This document shows, piece by piece, positions 46,945 to 56,128 of a stretch of DNA of 64,000 bases. The position numbers and the translations under genes are program-made. Every line of letters begins with the position of its first letter. The stretch's first letter is position 1. Origin of the DNA: Alcanivorax sp. DG881 (GTDB lineage Bacteria > Pseudomonadota > Gammaproteobacteria > Pseudomonadales > Alcanivoracaceae). The DNA lies in contig NZ_DS989915.1 in assembly GCF_000155615.1 (NCBI RefSeq), forward strand, positions 2,063,955 to 2,127,954. Reading direction: 5' to 3'. The notes below the pieces were generated by a model. The model made no database searches. It saw only the letters and a list, made by a program, of their open reading frames with translations, and had not been told where the DNA came from.

Positions 46945-49092
46945 CTAGCTGATCTTCGCACCAATACCCCGCTGAAAATCTTCAATAACCCTCTTTTCAA
47001 AGATTCCATCACCAAAACGATCAAGCTTTCGGTTTCGCAAATTATTCACGACCACATCTAATGAATCGTCCTTGTTAAAAACCCTTCCATTCAAGAGCTT
47101 TTCCGAAATTTCTGTCGGCAGGCCATACTCTTCAAGTGCAGAAAATGATGATGGTTGAAATAAGTGCTCTATTATCATAGCAAAAGGTAAATAGTTACAT
47201 CCTGACAAGCCCTTCAATTGCAAAACATGATTGACGACATCATTTAGCGCAGCAAGGTACTTAGGATAATTAAACGATGCCCAGCCTCTCAAGAAGGCAA
47301 GCACATTCTCTACCGCTTCGTCAGGCGAAGTATTCCGCTCTATTTGGCTTATTATCATTTCTCTTCTAAATTGAGGCACATTGCGCGAAGAGTAAAGACG
47401 CCATATCCAGAATGTCATCATGCTTGCACTTCGCATAGAACTCTGCCTAGCTGCTGCCGCCCCACCTAATTGCGTCCAAATCAGATCAGACGTAAGTTTG
47501 ATGTCATCATACACAGGCCTTGAAGCCCATACATAGCGTTCCAACTCTCTAACTTCCAAAGAAATCAGTGTTTTAGCGGCATCCAATAAATACTCAGGCT
47601 CAATACCTGAGTGTTGTTTTAGAAGCTCAACAGGAAGGAGTTTTTGCCTTAACAATGAGTCAACTTTCTCTCGAAGTGTCGATGGAACATCCATTTCTGA
47701 AAGATTAATCAGAAGACTGCTTGGCGTGTTCTCTCCTGGGTTTATGGCAGGCATATCCACAAAGGGAAGTTCTTCTTCAGGGGGAGCATCAAAAACAAAG
47801 ATATTCCCCATGAAATGACGAAACATACGACCAGATCGCCCTTTAATATTGCTAAAAGTGAAGAAATCTAGTGATCTTCTATTAAGCTTACTATCGTAGA
47901 CCACCACATTTTTAGCAGAGGTATTTACTCCCTCAATCAGGGTAGAAGTACAGAGGAGTATTTTTATCTTTCCCTCCTCAAAAGCGCGGATCATAAAGCG
48001 CCCAAGCGCACGAGGGAGGCGCCCATGATGAATTCCAATCCCATGCCGAAGAGCCACAGAGACTAACCACTCATCATGATAATTATCCGAGGTCCACTTC
48101 GCAGCCTCTAAAAGTTCACCATCTTGAGTCATCTCCACTTCTCTTATATCAAGATAAGATTTAATTAACTTTCTTGTACTTGCGGGAGACTGGCAATAAA
48201 TCATCGTTTGGCCGTCAATTTCATCCAAAAGATTAGCTAGAGCTTCATCCTTATTTGGCTTTTTCTTAAGAAAATGAAGTTCAACAGCTACTGTTTGAAA
48301 ATCCTCAATGAGAAATTTGCAATTTAGCTTCTCTTTAACAATAGCCGGTATTGACTTAATTGAAGGGCCCAACATATAGAACTGCGCCCCGGTATTGGAT
48401 AATCGCAGGAAAGCCTGATTTAGTAGAGTTGAACGACCTCCATCACTTGATATAGAAAGCTTATAGAATTCATCAATCACAAAAAAATCAATTCCTGGGA
48501 TATCATCTTCTAAAGAGAGATAACGCTCTTGCGTGAGAACAAATATATTTTTTTCAGCTATTTTTTGGTTACTAGAAGTGACTATCGAATACTCATCAAC
48601 GAATCTTGACATTCGTCGCCTAGTTTCTTCTACCAACGCCAAAGTTGGGACTATCAATACGACATTATCAAATCTCTTTGCTGATATAATTATGTCGATT
48701 AGAAGACTTTTTCCAAAAGAAGTAGGCGCACTCAAAATCACAGAAGCTCCTGACATTAGCCAGTTCAATACACGAGCTTGCGACCTATGCAAAACATACT
48801 CGCCCATTACCCCATCAGCCCGATGAGCGGCATGCATCAGTGCATTTCTTAAAGAAAGATCCTCAAGATCTGAAACATATGGGTAGAGGCCCACCTGCAT
48901 CGTCAAATCATTAAGTATATTTCTATAGTCTTGATCGAGGAAATCCTGCCCTTCAAGAGCTCGAATCACCAGATCACGGCCTAAATCGATACTAGAAGAA
49001 CAAACATTCGCTATTTCTGAGAGAATAATGAAGGGATCTTTTGTCCAGGTTTCTGATTTGAGTTTTTCACGAATAGCAGAAATATTCATCAT
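46945..49092 (-). CDS. hamB: Hachiman defence helicase HamB
   Basis: The 715-residue SF2 helicase has Walker A SAPTSFGKS (121-129), a DEFY Walker B (207-210), motif III MLGPS, and C-terminal HHGRLPRALGRF, TSTLIEGVN and GRSGRM motifs, as in Ski2-like and HamB enzymes. In Hachiman systems HamB senses damaged or phage DNA and releases the HamA nuclease, which then destroys DNA in the cell. The start overlaps the hamA stop (ATGATG), a tight two-gene operon. Low GC suggests transfer from another source. Identification rests on the pairing with hamA as well as the motifs. Confidence 0.85.
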   Translation of the reverse strand: MMNISAIREKLKSETWTKDPFIILSEIANVCSSSIDLGRDLVIRALEGQDFLDQDYRNILNDLTMQVGLYPYVSDLEDLSLRNALMHAAHRADGVMGEYVLHRSQARVLNWLMSGASVILSAPTSFGKSLLIDIIISAKRFDNVVLIVPTLALVEETRRRMSRFVDEYSIVTSSNQKIAEKNIFVLTQERYLSLEDDIPGIDFFVIDEFYKLSISSDGGRSTLLNQAFLRLSNTGAQFYMLGPSIKSIPAIVKEKLNCKFLIEDFQTVAVELHFLKKKPNKDEALANLLDEIDGQTMIYCQSPASTRKLIKSYLDIREVEMTQDGELLEAAKWTSDNYHDEWLVSVALRHGIGIHHGRLPRALGRFMIRAFEEGKIKILLCTSTLIEGVNTSAKNVVVYDSKLNRRSLDFFTFSNIKGRSGRMFRHFMGNIFVFDAPPEEELPFVDMPAINPGENTPSSLLINLSEMDVPSTLREKVDSLLRQKLLPVELLKQHSGIEPEYLLDAAKTLISLEVRELERYVWASRPVYDDIKLTSDLIWTQLGGAAAARQSSMRSASMMTFWIWRLYSSRNVPQFRREMIISQIERNTSPDEAVENVLAFLRGWASFNYPKYLAALNDVVNHVLQLKGLSGCNYLPFAMIIEHLFQPSSFSALEEYGLPTEISEKLLNGRVFNKDDSLDVVVNNLRNRKLDRFGDGIFEKRVIEDFQRGIGAKIS

Positions 49093-49958
49093 AGTTGCAA
49101 TGCCTTAAGTCGTGCATCAAGAGCTGCTATAAGCTGTTTTTTTTCTTTTAATGGGACAAAGATAACATGAACAACAAGAGGAAAATATTGATTGAATCTA
49201 TTCTCATATTCATGATTTATTTTCCCTCTTAAGTTAGCATAGGCATCTCTCATCTCGACTTTAATTTTCTCTCTGTATTCCTCGTTGTCACTCTCGCTAA
49301 CTCCGACAACATCGCTATCATAAGTAAGCAGTATCGGAATGCACGCTTGTTTGAAGACAGAATCCAGAGATGTGTTCTCATGCAATAACTTATTAAGCGC
49401 TTCAGCCTCTGACCAAGTGGGGTCAATTTTATTTTTTATGAGAATAAACTCTGACCTCAAGTAGTCGGTTTCCAAATGGTCAACAACCTCTTTAGAAACA
49501 TCATAAACAGCCCTGGTTATATTTTCATAGAACTTAGTCTCACCTATCCACAACTCAAGATCACCATCTTTCCTGACAACATGCACAGCATCAAATCCCT
49601 TTACTGTTTCATTAACTGCGCTTTTATAATAAATCTTGCTGACAGCAGGAAGCGTTTCATAAACCTGACGAATAGCTATATGCAGCAAAATCTCACCAAA
49701 CTCTCCCCTTAACCCGTATTTTTCTGTTTGATAAACAATTTTTGCTGCCTTTTTCGTCATCCTCAATGCATTAGCGTGACCTATATCGTTCAACTCTGAA
49801 TAATCCAATGCGAACTCAGGCAGCCACTCCATCATGTGGTCTGCTAACTGGTCATTCCTCCATTCCCCACGTTCAAATCCTGCACAGAGAGCCAAATCAT
49901 CCCCAGTCCCACTGAGCTCATGAAAAATAACTTTCAAAAAATCGTCTGGATGTTCCAT
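49089..49958 (-). CDS. hamA: Hachiman defence nuclease HamA (DUF1837)
   Basis: The 289-residue protein matches DUF1837/HamA: a helical region with GEFGEILLHIAIRQ, then a PD-(D/E)XK core with Glu89, Asp123 (KGFDAVHV) and Glu140/Lys142 (WIGETKFY). HamA is the nuclease effector of Hachiman. All catalytic residues appear present. AAGGGA lies before ATG 49958. The 261 bp upstream (49959-50219) contain no gene and presumably the promoter. Confidence 0.86.
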   Translation of the reverse strand: MEHPDDFLKVIFHELSGTGDDLALCAGFERGEWRNDQLADHMMEWLPEFALDYSELNDIGHANALRMTKKAAKIVYQTEKYGLRGEFGEILLHIAIRQVYETLPAVSKIYYKSAVNETVKGFDAVHVVRKDGDLELWIGETKFYENITRAVYDVSKEVVDHLETDYLRSEFILIKNKIDPTWSEAEALNKLLHENTSLDSVFKQACIPILLTYDSDVVGVSESDNEEYREKIKVEMRDAYANLRGKINHEYENRFNQYFPLVVHVIFVPLKEKKQLIAALDARLKALQL

Positions 49959-50219
49959 TTATTCCCTTTTATTATCCATTTCCATATTTCCCCTGCGCAG
50001 CTTCACGCCTGACCTAAATACCAAGATAGCCGAAATTTATTGGTTCTTGTCCAGATGGATTCTTTCCTAAATCATCCTTTAAGCATGACAGCGCCCCCAT
50101 CAACCTCATCAATTCGGCTAAGTCTTGGCAAAGACCATCTCGCTTAAGGATTAATTATTACCAATAATTCTACCCCCCCCACTGCCTCGGTGCTGCAGCA
50201 CAGATTTGAATAATTTCAT

Positions 50220-51314
50220 TCATCTCACCAAGCATTTATATTGATTTCTTAACTCAGATTCAACAATCCGTGCAGATTCCATTGGCGATCTCGCAATATC
50301 AGTACCACAAATCCGCAGACTCTGGATTCCTATTTTATTCAGCTTCTCATCAATTTCCTGATCTTTCTTCTTGGCTTCTGGCGATGAATGGTGGGCGACA
50401 GAATCACAAAATACAGCCAGCTTCTTATCCGGAAAATAAAAATCAGCATCAGTAATACTTTTCAGGCGCTTCCGCGATTTTAGGTTCTCCCAAAGCTTAT
50501 GAAAGCTAGGAACTGTAAATCCATCCTCGCAGATAATGGTTTGTAGCTCAGGATTCAATCCGATAGAATCCATCGCATGCAAAAGAAACAATTCAATGGG
50601 CGAATCACAGCCCCATATTTTTTTAGGCTTCAGCTTTCTAAAACTCTTAAAATACCAGTTATTCCTATATTTTTTATAGTCTTTCAGGACTTGGCCATGA
50701 CCTTGCAGCTTCGGAATTCCTGGCAGAAGAACCTCACTGTGTTCGAACTTGTCGGCTAGTGCATATACGCTATGAACAAAACCCAGCATGTCCGACTCAA
50801 TATTCGAGTAATCGTGCATGCCTAGCATATGTAAACCAAACGCACCTCGAAACGGATTGAACCCTTTATACAATTTTGGAACTCCATCCATTCGCTCAAG
50901 ATCGATATTCTCTACCCATTCCGGCGGGACAGAGGAAATCGCCCCCCTTTTGCTAGCTGGCATTAACGAAATACGGTAGGGCTTACCTACTAACTCGCCA
51001 TTTTCATCTCTGAAGCCATAGGCATTAATGACAACATATATAAGCTGAAAATTAACACGCTCTTTTTTATATATTTCAATCGACTCCTGAGATGCATTAA
51101 CACCTATCAATCCGTTATTAGCCTCAATATGTCTTTTCTCTAGTGGTTGAACTCCATCGAGCTGAAATATGTCGTAGTTCAAAAAGTCACCAATAGCCCC
51201 CTCGACATCAATTCTGATCGGCATCAGTGGTAAATTTTTATAGAAGGGAAGGTTTTCGAGCTCCTTCGGGCGATTCTCTATGTTTTTAATTTGATCTTCT
51301 GACACTGAAAGCAC
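50220..51314 (-). CDS. DUF559/Vsr-like endonuclease-fold protein, possible defence accessory
   Basis: The 364-residue protein has an unrecognised N-terminal 230 residues and a C-terminal restriction-endonuclease-like domain: SPIE (Glu241), DADFYFP (Asp291), LAVFCDS (Asp304) and AHH (His308), then the KKKDQEIDEKLNKIGIQSLRI helix-strand that is typical of DUF559 and Vsr-like nucleases. It lies upstream of hamAB on the same strand with the same AT-rich composition. It may be a separate defence gene. Starts are GTG 51314 or GTG 51305, both with weak ribosome sites. Confidence 0.65.
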   Translation of the reverse strand: MLSVSEDQIKNIENRPKELENLPFYKNLPLMPIRIDVEGAIGDFLNYDIFQLDGVQPLEKRHIEANNGLIGVNASQESIEIYKKERVNFQLIYVVINAYGFRDENGELVGKPYRISLMPASKRGAISSVPPEWVENIDLERMDGVPKLYKGFNPFRGAFGLHMLGMHDYSNIESDMLGFVHSVYALADKFEHSEVLLPGIPKLQGHGQVLKDYKKYRNNWYFKSFRKLKPKKIWGCDSPIELFLLHAMDSIGLNPELQTIICEDGFTVPSFHKLWENLKSRKRLKSITDADFYFPDKKLAVFCDSVAHHSSPEAKKKDQEIDEKLNKIGIQSLRICGTDIARSPMESARIVESELRNQYKCLVR

Positions 51315-51589
51315 CTAACTAGTAATCTGTATAACGGCTATTTCAACTACAGATGCCGAGTATCTAAAGCCGTTAGGCTCTATGACACGACAACATGTCA
51401 CAAATTTCAATAGGCTTAGCTCTCGACTAACAACACGAATAGAAGAGAAATTAAACTACCGTGGTTAAATTCTGGGTTTTCACTCTTGCTTGCAAGTTCA
51501 CATGCCCGATTCCAATTTTTTTTACCCACATATCACCACCATGAAACCAGGAAGGAATGACCTTCCTGACCCCACTTCATGGAGGTTTC

Positions 51590-51922
51590 ATGATCATTCA
51601 ATGTCCGTCTTGCCGCTCCATCCGCGTTGTAGCCCTCCAAAATGGCCGCAAGGTCGGCGGCTCTGTAGGCACGGTTGCAGGTGCTGCCAGCGGCGTCGCC
51701 ATGGCGACAAGCGGGGCTCGTGTCGGTGCAACTGTAGGTATGGCATTTGGGCCTGCTGGATCAGCTATCGGAGGCATCGCCGGTGCTGTGTTTGGTGGCC
51801 TGGCGGGAGCCGTGGCCGGCGGTGAAGCTGGTGCTGCACTGGGAGCCAAGCTCGACGAGACCTATCTCGACAACCTGGAATGCCTGGACTGCGGTCACAG
51901 CTTCCGCCTCGATTCTGAGTAA
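51590..51922 (+). CDS. Zinc-ribbon protein with glycine-zipper core
   Basis: The 110-residue protein begins with CPSC, ends with CLDC-GH and between them has about 60 residues of G/A-rich repeats (GTVAGAASGVAMATSG..., GAVFGGLAGAVAGGEAG) like glycine-zipper membrane-insertion segments. The two CxxC pairs could bind one zinc and clamp the hydrophobic hairpin. Function unknown. GGAGG precedes ATG 51590. It opens the plus-strand mobile-element gene block. Confidence 0.65.
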   Translation: MIIQCPSCRSIRVVALQNGRKVGGSVGTVAGAASGVAMATSGARVGATVGMAFGPAGSAIGGIAGAVFGGLAGAVAGGEAGAALGAKLDETYLDNLECLDCGHSFRLDSE

Positions 51923-51950
51923 TCCCCTCTCCCCTTTACCCACTACTCCG

Positions 51951-51975
51951 AAGCCCGCCCTGTGCGGGCTTCTTT
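51951..51975 (+). terminator. Hairpin between glycine-zipper gene and RadC-like gene
   Basis: The 8-bp stem AAGCCCGC (51951-51958) pairs with GCGGGCTT (51964-51971), followed by CTTTAT. It resembles an intrinsic terminator but has a short T run, and the next start lies only 20 bp further on. Confidence 0.6.
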
Positions 51976-51995
51976 ATGCCGCCTTGGAGGCCTGA

Positions 51996-52490
51996 ATGGA
52001 TATCCCCACTTTCGTAAAGAACGAGCAGGGCCTGTACCACGTACAGGGCTGCGTTAAGCCTGAGGAGATTGTCAGTACGGCGGCCACCATTCTGCTGGAT
52101 GAGCTAACCGGCCGGGAGGCACTCACCTCTCCCACCGATGTCGCCCAGTTCCTGCAGATGGCCCTAGCCCAGGAAAAAAACGAGGTCTTCGCGGCCATCT
52201 TCCTCAACAACAAGCACAAGGTGCTCAGTTTCGAGCCCTTGTTCAACGGCACCATTGATGGCGCGGCGGTGTATCCCCGTGTGGTGGTACAGCAGGCCCT
52301 GGCCTGCAATGCCGCTGCAGTGATCTTCGCCCACAACCATCCCTCCGGGTGCTGTGAGCCCTCCCAAGCTGATCGCACCATCACCACCCGGCTCAAGGAC
52401 GCCCTAGCCCTGATCGATGTGCGGGTCTTGGATCACTTCGTAGTGTCCCGCTCCGAGTGGGTCAGCCTAGCCCAGCGTGGCTGGCTCTGA
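51996..52490 (+). CDS. RadC-like JAB domain protein, mobile-element type
   Basis: This 164-residue protein has the JAMM pattern [14 protein letters not shown] and [15 protein letters not shown] but lacks the helix-hairpin-helix part of chromosomal RadC. Short RadC proteins are common on islands and plasmids, often beside DUF932 and YqaJ genes as here. Their role is not known, possibly in anti-restriction or DNA processing. GGAGG precedes ATG 51996. Confidence 0.88.
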   Translation: MDIPTFVKNEQGLYHVQGCVKPEEIVSTAATILLDELTGREALTSPTDVAQFLQMALAQEKNEVFAAIFLNNKHKVLSFEPLFNGTIDGAAVYPRVVVQQALACNAAAVIFAHNHPSGCCEPSQADRTITTRLKDALALIDVRVLDHFVVSRSEWVSLAQRGWL

Positions 52491-52591
52491 GTTTTCCTCT
52501 TCTGCTTTTGCTCTACCCCTGACTCTCCACACCTCTTCTCATTCGTTAACCCGCCCGCTTCGGGCGCACTGCTATTTCTTGGAGATTTACC

Positions 52592-53560
52592 ATGGCACAT
52601 CTTGTCAAAAGCATGGCCTATGCAGGCCGCACTCCCTGGCACGGGCTGGGCAACCAGCTCGCCGCCCAACAACCCCTCAATGTCTGGATGCAGGAAGCCG
52701 GCATGGACTGGGAGATCCGCGAAACCCCTGTCCGCTTCATCAGCAGCGAGGCTGGCGCCCTCGGACAGATCTCATCCTTCCCGGATCAGAAGGTCCTGTT
52801 CCGCTCAGACAATCAGACGCCTCTGTCGGTAGTGAGTAACCGCTTCAAGGTGGTTCAGCCACGGCAGATCCTGGAGTTTTACCGGGATCTCACCGAGCGC
52901 TCTGGCTTTGAACTGGAAACGGCTGGCGTCCTTAAAGGTGGCCGCAAGCTGTGGGCGCTAGCCCGCACCGGGCAAACGGGCTCCTTGGCAGGCAATGACC
53001 AGACCAACGGCTATGTGCTGCTGGCTACTGCCTGTGACGGCACCCTGGCTACCACTGCCCAGTTCACCAGCATCCGGGTGGTGTGCAACAACACCCTGGC
53101 GGTAGCCCTGAATGGTGCCGGCCAGGCGGTGAAGGTCCGCCACAACACCACCTTTGATGCCCAGGCCGTCAAGAAACAGCTGGGGATCTCCGTCTCCGCC
53201 TGGGATGACTTCATGTACCGGTTGAAAACTCTCAGCGAGCGGCGCATCACCCGCAAGACCGCCGAGAAAGTCATGCGCTCGGTCTTCACCGATGTGAACT
53301 ACTCCTCTGGTGACATGCTGGTGAAGCCCAACGAGCAGGCCATGAAGAAGGCCATGTCTCTGTATGACGGGGCCGGTCGCGGCGCGGAGTTGCCGTCTGC
53401 CAAGAGCACGGCCTACGGACTGCTCAATGCAGTCACCGAGTTCGTGGACCACGAACGCCGCGCCCGCAGTACCGACAACCGTCTGGATTCCGCCTGGTTC
53501 GGCAAGGGCGCGCAGATCAAGCAGCGAGCCCTGAGCCAGACTCTGGAACTGGTGGCCTGA
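52592..53560 (+). CDS. DUF932 domain-containing protein
   Basis: This 322-residue protein is typical of the DUF932/TIGR03299 phage-plasmid family: WHGLGNQL, then FRSDNQTPLSVVSNRFKVVQP, a conserved core with TSIRVVCNNTLAVAL and a NAVTEFVDH segment near the C-terminus. Function is unproven. Its frequent neighbour is a YqaJ-type exonuclease, which suggests a place in recombination or replication of the element. GGAG lies before ATG 52592. A 393-codon antisense frame over this gene is a shadow. Confidence 0.85.
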   Translation: MAHLVKSMAYAGRTPWHGLGNQLAAQQPLNVWMQEAGMDWEIRETPVRFISSEAGALGQISSFPDQKVLFRSDNQTPLSVVSNRFKVVQPRQILEFYRDLTERSGFELETAGVLKGGRKLWALARTGQTGSLAGNDQTNGYVLLATACDGTLATTAQFTSIRVVCNNTLAVALNGAGQAVKVRHNTTFDAQAVKKQLGISVSAWDDFMYRLKTLSERRITRKTAEKVMRSVFTDVNYSSGDMLVKPNEQAMKKAMSLYDGAGRGAELPSAKSTAYGLLNAVTEFVDHERRARSTDNRLDSAWFGKGAQIKQRALSQTLELVA

Positions 53561-53592
53561 CTGATTCCCTACCCATTCTTTTCCCTCGACTA

Positions 53593-53626
53593 AAGCCCGA
53601 CCCGCTCTGTGCCGGTCGGGCTTTTT
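53593..53626 (+). terminator. Intrinsic terminator after the DUF932 gene
   Basis: The 10-bp stem AAGCCCGACC (53593-53602) pairs with GGTCGGGCTT (53614-53623) and is followed by a T run. The next ATG is at 53645. Confidence 0.8.
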
Positions 53627-53644
53627 ATTGTTTGGAGCCTGACC

Positions 53645-54145
53645 ATGACAGAACGTAATCACGATAGCAGTGTAGCCCCGGAAGCCAGATGCTCTGCGCC
53701 ACCGCTCTCCCCACATCTGGCCGCCATCTGGGGCGCCTTTCTCCATGAAGGAATGATGCTGAACAAGGAGCGCGGCACCCGGCTTCTGGAGCTCTGGGGT
53801 AATGGCTGTATCGAGCTGATCAGCACCCTGTGTGACTTCATCCCCGATATCTGGAAACAGGCGCAACCCTACTGGTACGGCCCGCAAGGGTTTCCTGGGG
53901 TGTTCGAGTACGAGGTGGTGTCCATTCTGGGCGAACAGCTGGGCACCTATCTGCTCGAGAATGACGGCAATTTGCCGCCAAACGCCGACATCCAACAGAT
54001 GATCACCGAGCTGGTGGTCACCTTCTTCAGCCAGGGTGGCAGCCATGAGATCCCGTCGGATCAGACGCCCCAGGCCCATCGGCTGATCAATCTCCATGAT
54101 CGCTTTACCGAGCGGCTGACCCAACTGGAAGGAGGTCACTCATGA
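53645..54145 (+). CDS. Hypothetical protein of the mobile-element block
   Basis: The 166-residue acidic protein is not recognised. It is largely helical by composition, with Trp-rich patches (IWGAFLHEG, IWKQAQPYWYG). It overlaps the exonuclease gene by ATGA and has GGAG before ATG 53645, so it is probably made with the exonuclease and may act in the same process. Confidence 0.65.
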   Translation: MTERNHDSSVAPEARCSAPPLSPHLAAIWGAFLHEGMMLNKERGTRLLELWGNGCIELISTLCDFIPDIWKQAQPYWYGPQGFPGVFEYEVVSILGEQLGTYLLENDGNLPPNADIQQMITELVVTFFSQGGSHEIPSDQTPQAHRLINLHDRFTERLTQLEGGHS

Positions 54146-55149
54146 GCACTCCCCGCGCTATCAAACCCTCATCCCGTCCGGCGCTGCGCCTGGTGTCCAC
54201 CAAGGGCATGAACCGGGAGCAGTGGCTCAAGGTTCGCAAGCAAGGTATCGGCGCCAGCGATGCCGCTGCGGCGGTGGGGCTCAACCCGTATCAGTCACCG
54301 CTTGAGCTGTGGATGATCAAGACCGGGCGAGATGGGCTGTTACCGGCCCCCGACCCGGACGACATCCATACTCCGCTGTACTGGGGCAATCTGCTTGAAC
54401 CCAAGGTGGCCGAGGCTTATGCCAAAGCCACCGGCAACAAGGTGCGGCGAGTGAATGCGGTCTTGCAGCACCCGGATGCCGACAAGCCCTGGATGCTGGC
54501 CAATCTGGATTACTCGGTAGTGGGAAATCCAGAGGTGCAGATCCTGGAGTGCAAAACCACTGGCCTTAATGGTGCCCGGCTCTGGGCCGACGGGGTGCCG
54601 GAGTACATCCAGTGTCAGGTACAGCATCAGCTGGCCGTCACCGGCAAGCAGGCAGCGGACGTGGCGGTACTGATCTGCGGGCAGGAGTTGCAGGTGCATC
54701 GCATTGAGCGGGATGACGCCGTCATCAAGCAGCTGATCGAGCTGGAGAGGGCCTTCTGGCATCAGGTGGAGAGCGATACGCCACCCGACGCTGACGGCTC
54801 CGACTCCGCCGATCAGGCCCTGCGGGCACTCTATCCCCATGATGATGGCGAAACCCTGGATCTCATTGAAGACACCGCACTCAACGGCGACTTCAGTGAG
54901 ATGCTGGATATCCGGGAACGCTTAGCTCGTCTGGCCGAACGGGAAGCCCGGCTCAAGCAGCGCATCCAGCAACGCATGGGGGATGCCGCTCGGGCTTACT
55001 TCATAGATGGCCAGGTGAGCTGGAAGCGCAGCAAGGACAGTACGGTGCTCGACACTGACGCCCTGCTCAAGGCTCAGCCCGCGCTACTGCAGCAATTCCC
55101 CAAGCATCGGGCCGGCAGCCGCCGGTTCCTGGTCAAGCCCAACACCTGA
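54142..55149 (+). CDS. YqaJ-type viral recombinase / lambda-exonuclease-like nuclease
   Basis: The 335-residue protein has the YqaJ signature GIGASDAAAAVGLNPYQSPLELW and the PD-(D/E)XK residues Glu86 (WGNLLEP), Asp123 (NLDYS) and Glu136/Lys138 (LECKTT), followed by a QHQLAVTG helix. Such exonucleases resect DNA ends for single-strand annealing recombination of phages and mobile elements. The C-terminal third is a charged coiled coil. No RecT or Beta homologue is obvious; DUF932 or the next gene may substitute. Start by ATGA overlap. Confidence 0.88.
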   Translation: MSTPRAIKPSSRPALRLVSTKGMNREQWLKVRKQGIGASDAAAAVGLNPYQSPLELWMIKTGRDGLLPAPDPDDIHTPLYWGNLLEPKVAEAYAKATGNKVRRVNAVLQHPDADKPWMLANLDYSVVGNPEVQILECKTTGLNGARLWADGVPEYIQCQVQHQLAVTGKQAADVAVLICGQELQVHRIERDDAVIKQLIELERAFWHQVESDTPPDADGSDSADQALRALYPHDDGETLDLIEDTALNGDFSEMLDIRERLARLAEREARLKQRIQQRMGDAARAYFIDGQVSWKRSKDSTVLDTDALLKAQPALLQQFPKHRAGSRRFLVKPNT

Positions 55150-55197
55150 TCGTTCTCGCATCACCTTACTCAACACCCCACGCCTAACAGCATAAAC

Positions 55198-55230
55198 GCC
55201 GGGCCCTGCCCGGCGGCTGTGTGCTTTTTT
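55198..55230 (+). terminator. Hairpin with T run before the Gp3-like gene
   Basis: The 7-bp stem GCCGGGC (55198-55204) pairs with GCCCGGC (55208-55214). Ten bases later a run of six T residues follows (55225-55230), then the ribosome site of the next gene. Partial termination or processing is possible. Confidence 0.55.
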
Positions 55231-55246
55231 ATAACAGGAGATTCTC

Positions 55247-56128
55247 ATGATCAAAGGACTCGCCATTACTCCACCCGTGATTGGCCGTATCAGCATTGGC
55301 CGCATGGTGGAAAAGAACGGCAAGCGTCTGCCGGAGAAAGACGACCAATTCACCATCACTACCCAGATCCAGACCCGGGAGGGCTGGCTACCGCACCCAC
55401 TGGATGAGGCCCTACGCCAGGAGGTACAAGGCAAGAAGCTACGCAGCATTCCCGTCACCCTGCCCTTCAATGATCCGGACCTGAACCTGCGGGCGGAGTA
55501 CACCTTCTTCGAGCGCAAGAGTGGCCGGCCCCTGTGCAGTGGCGACGGGGAGACCTGCCGACGCCGCACCGACCAGGGCCTGGAGCAACTGCCTTGCCCC
55601 TCACCCGACCTATGCGAATTCGGCGCCCACGATCTGTGCAAACCCTACGGGCGGCTGTATGTACGGATCAGGGAAGAGGATGAACTGGGCTGCTTCGTGT
55701 TCCGGACCACTGGCTACAACAGCATCCGCACCCTGGCGGCTCGGCTTCGCTACTTCCATGCCATCAGTGGTGGCAACCTGGCCACCCTGCCGCTGGAGCT
55801 GAAGCTGCGCGGGAAGAGCACCACCCAGAGCCACCGGGCACCAATCTACTACGTGGATCTGACACTGCGCGCTGAGCAATCCATGGAGGACGCCGTCAGC
55901 CACGCCAGGGAAACGGCCAAGGCCAGGGAAAACCAAGGTATCAACCAGGCAGAGCTGGACAAGGTAGCCCATACCGGCCTACTCAACGCTCAGTTCGAAT
56001 ACTCGGAGGAGGAAGGGTTACAGGTCGTGGAGGAGTTCGTGCCGGAAGGCACTGCCCCACCGGGCAATGCTCAACCGCAGCCCGTACAGGGACTCAGCCA
56101 GAAGCTGGCCGGGAAACAGGCAGGCTAA
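55247..56128 (+). CDS. Gp3-like / 'hydrolase or metal-binding' protein of mobile elements
   Basis: The 293-residue protein begins IKGLAITPPVIGRISIGR and contains a cysteine cluster (GDGETCRRR, LPCPSPDLCEFG, DLCKPYG) that could bind zinc or another metal, as in Gp3-like recombination directionality factors. The middle strand FRTTGYNSIRTLAARL is also typical. The C-terminus is low-complexity and Pro/Gln-rich. It ends the RadC-DUF932-YqaJ block. A role in excision or in DNA annealing is possible but not shown. AGGAG precedes the ATG. Confidence 0.68.
   Translation: MIKGLAITPPVIGRISIGRMVEKNGKRLPEKDDQFTITTQIQTREGWLPHPLDEALRQEVQGKKLRSIPVTLPFNDPDLNLRAEYTFFERKSGRPLCSGDGETCRRRTDQGLEQLPCPSPDLCEFGAHDLCKPYGRLYVRIREEDELGCFVFRTTGYNSIRTLAARLRYFHAISGGNLATLPLELKLRGKSTTQSHRAPIYYVDLTLRAEQSMEDAVSHARETAKARENQGINQAELDKVAHTGLLNAQFEYSEEEGLQVVEEFVPEGTAPPGNAQPQPVQGLSQKLAGKQAG

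Noticed and set aside
46945-51314. Classical restriction-modification system
   Set aside because: A helicase and two nuclease-fold proteins are present but no methyltransferase; DUF1837 with an overlapping helicase fits Hachiman better.
52958-54139. 393-codon minus-strand open frame over DUF932 and the next gene
   Set aside because: It is a shadow of GC-rich coding sequence. The plus-strand genes have good ribosome sites, family motifs and hairpins between them; the antisense frame has none.
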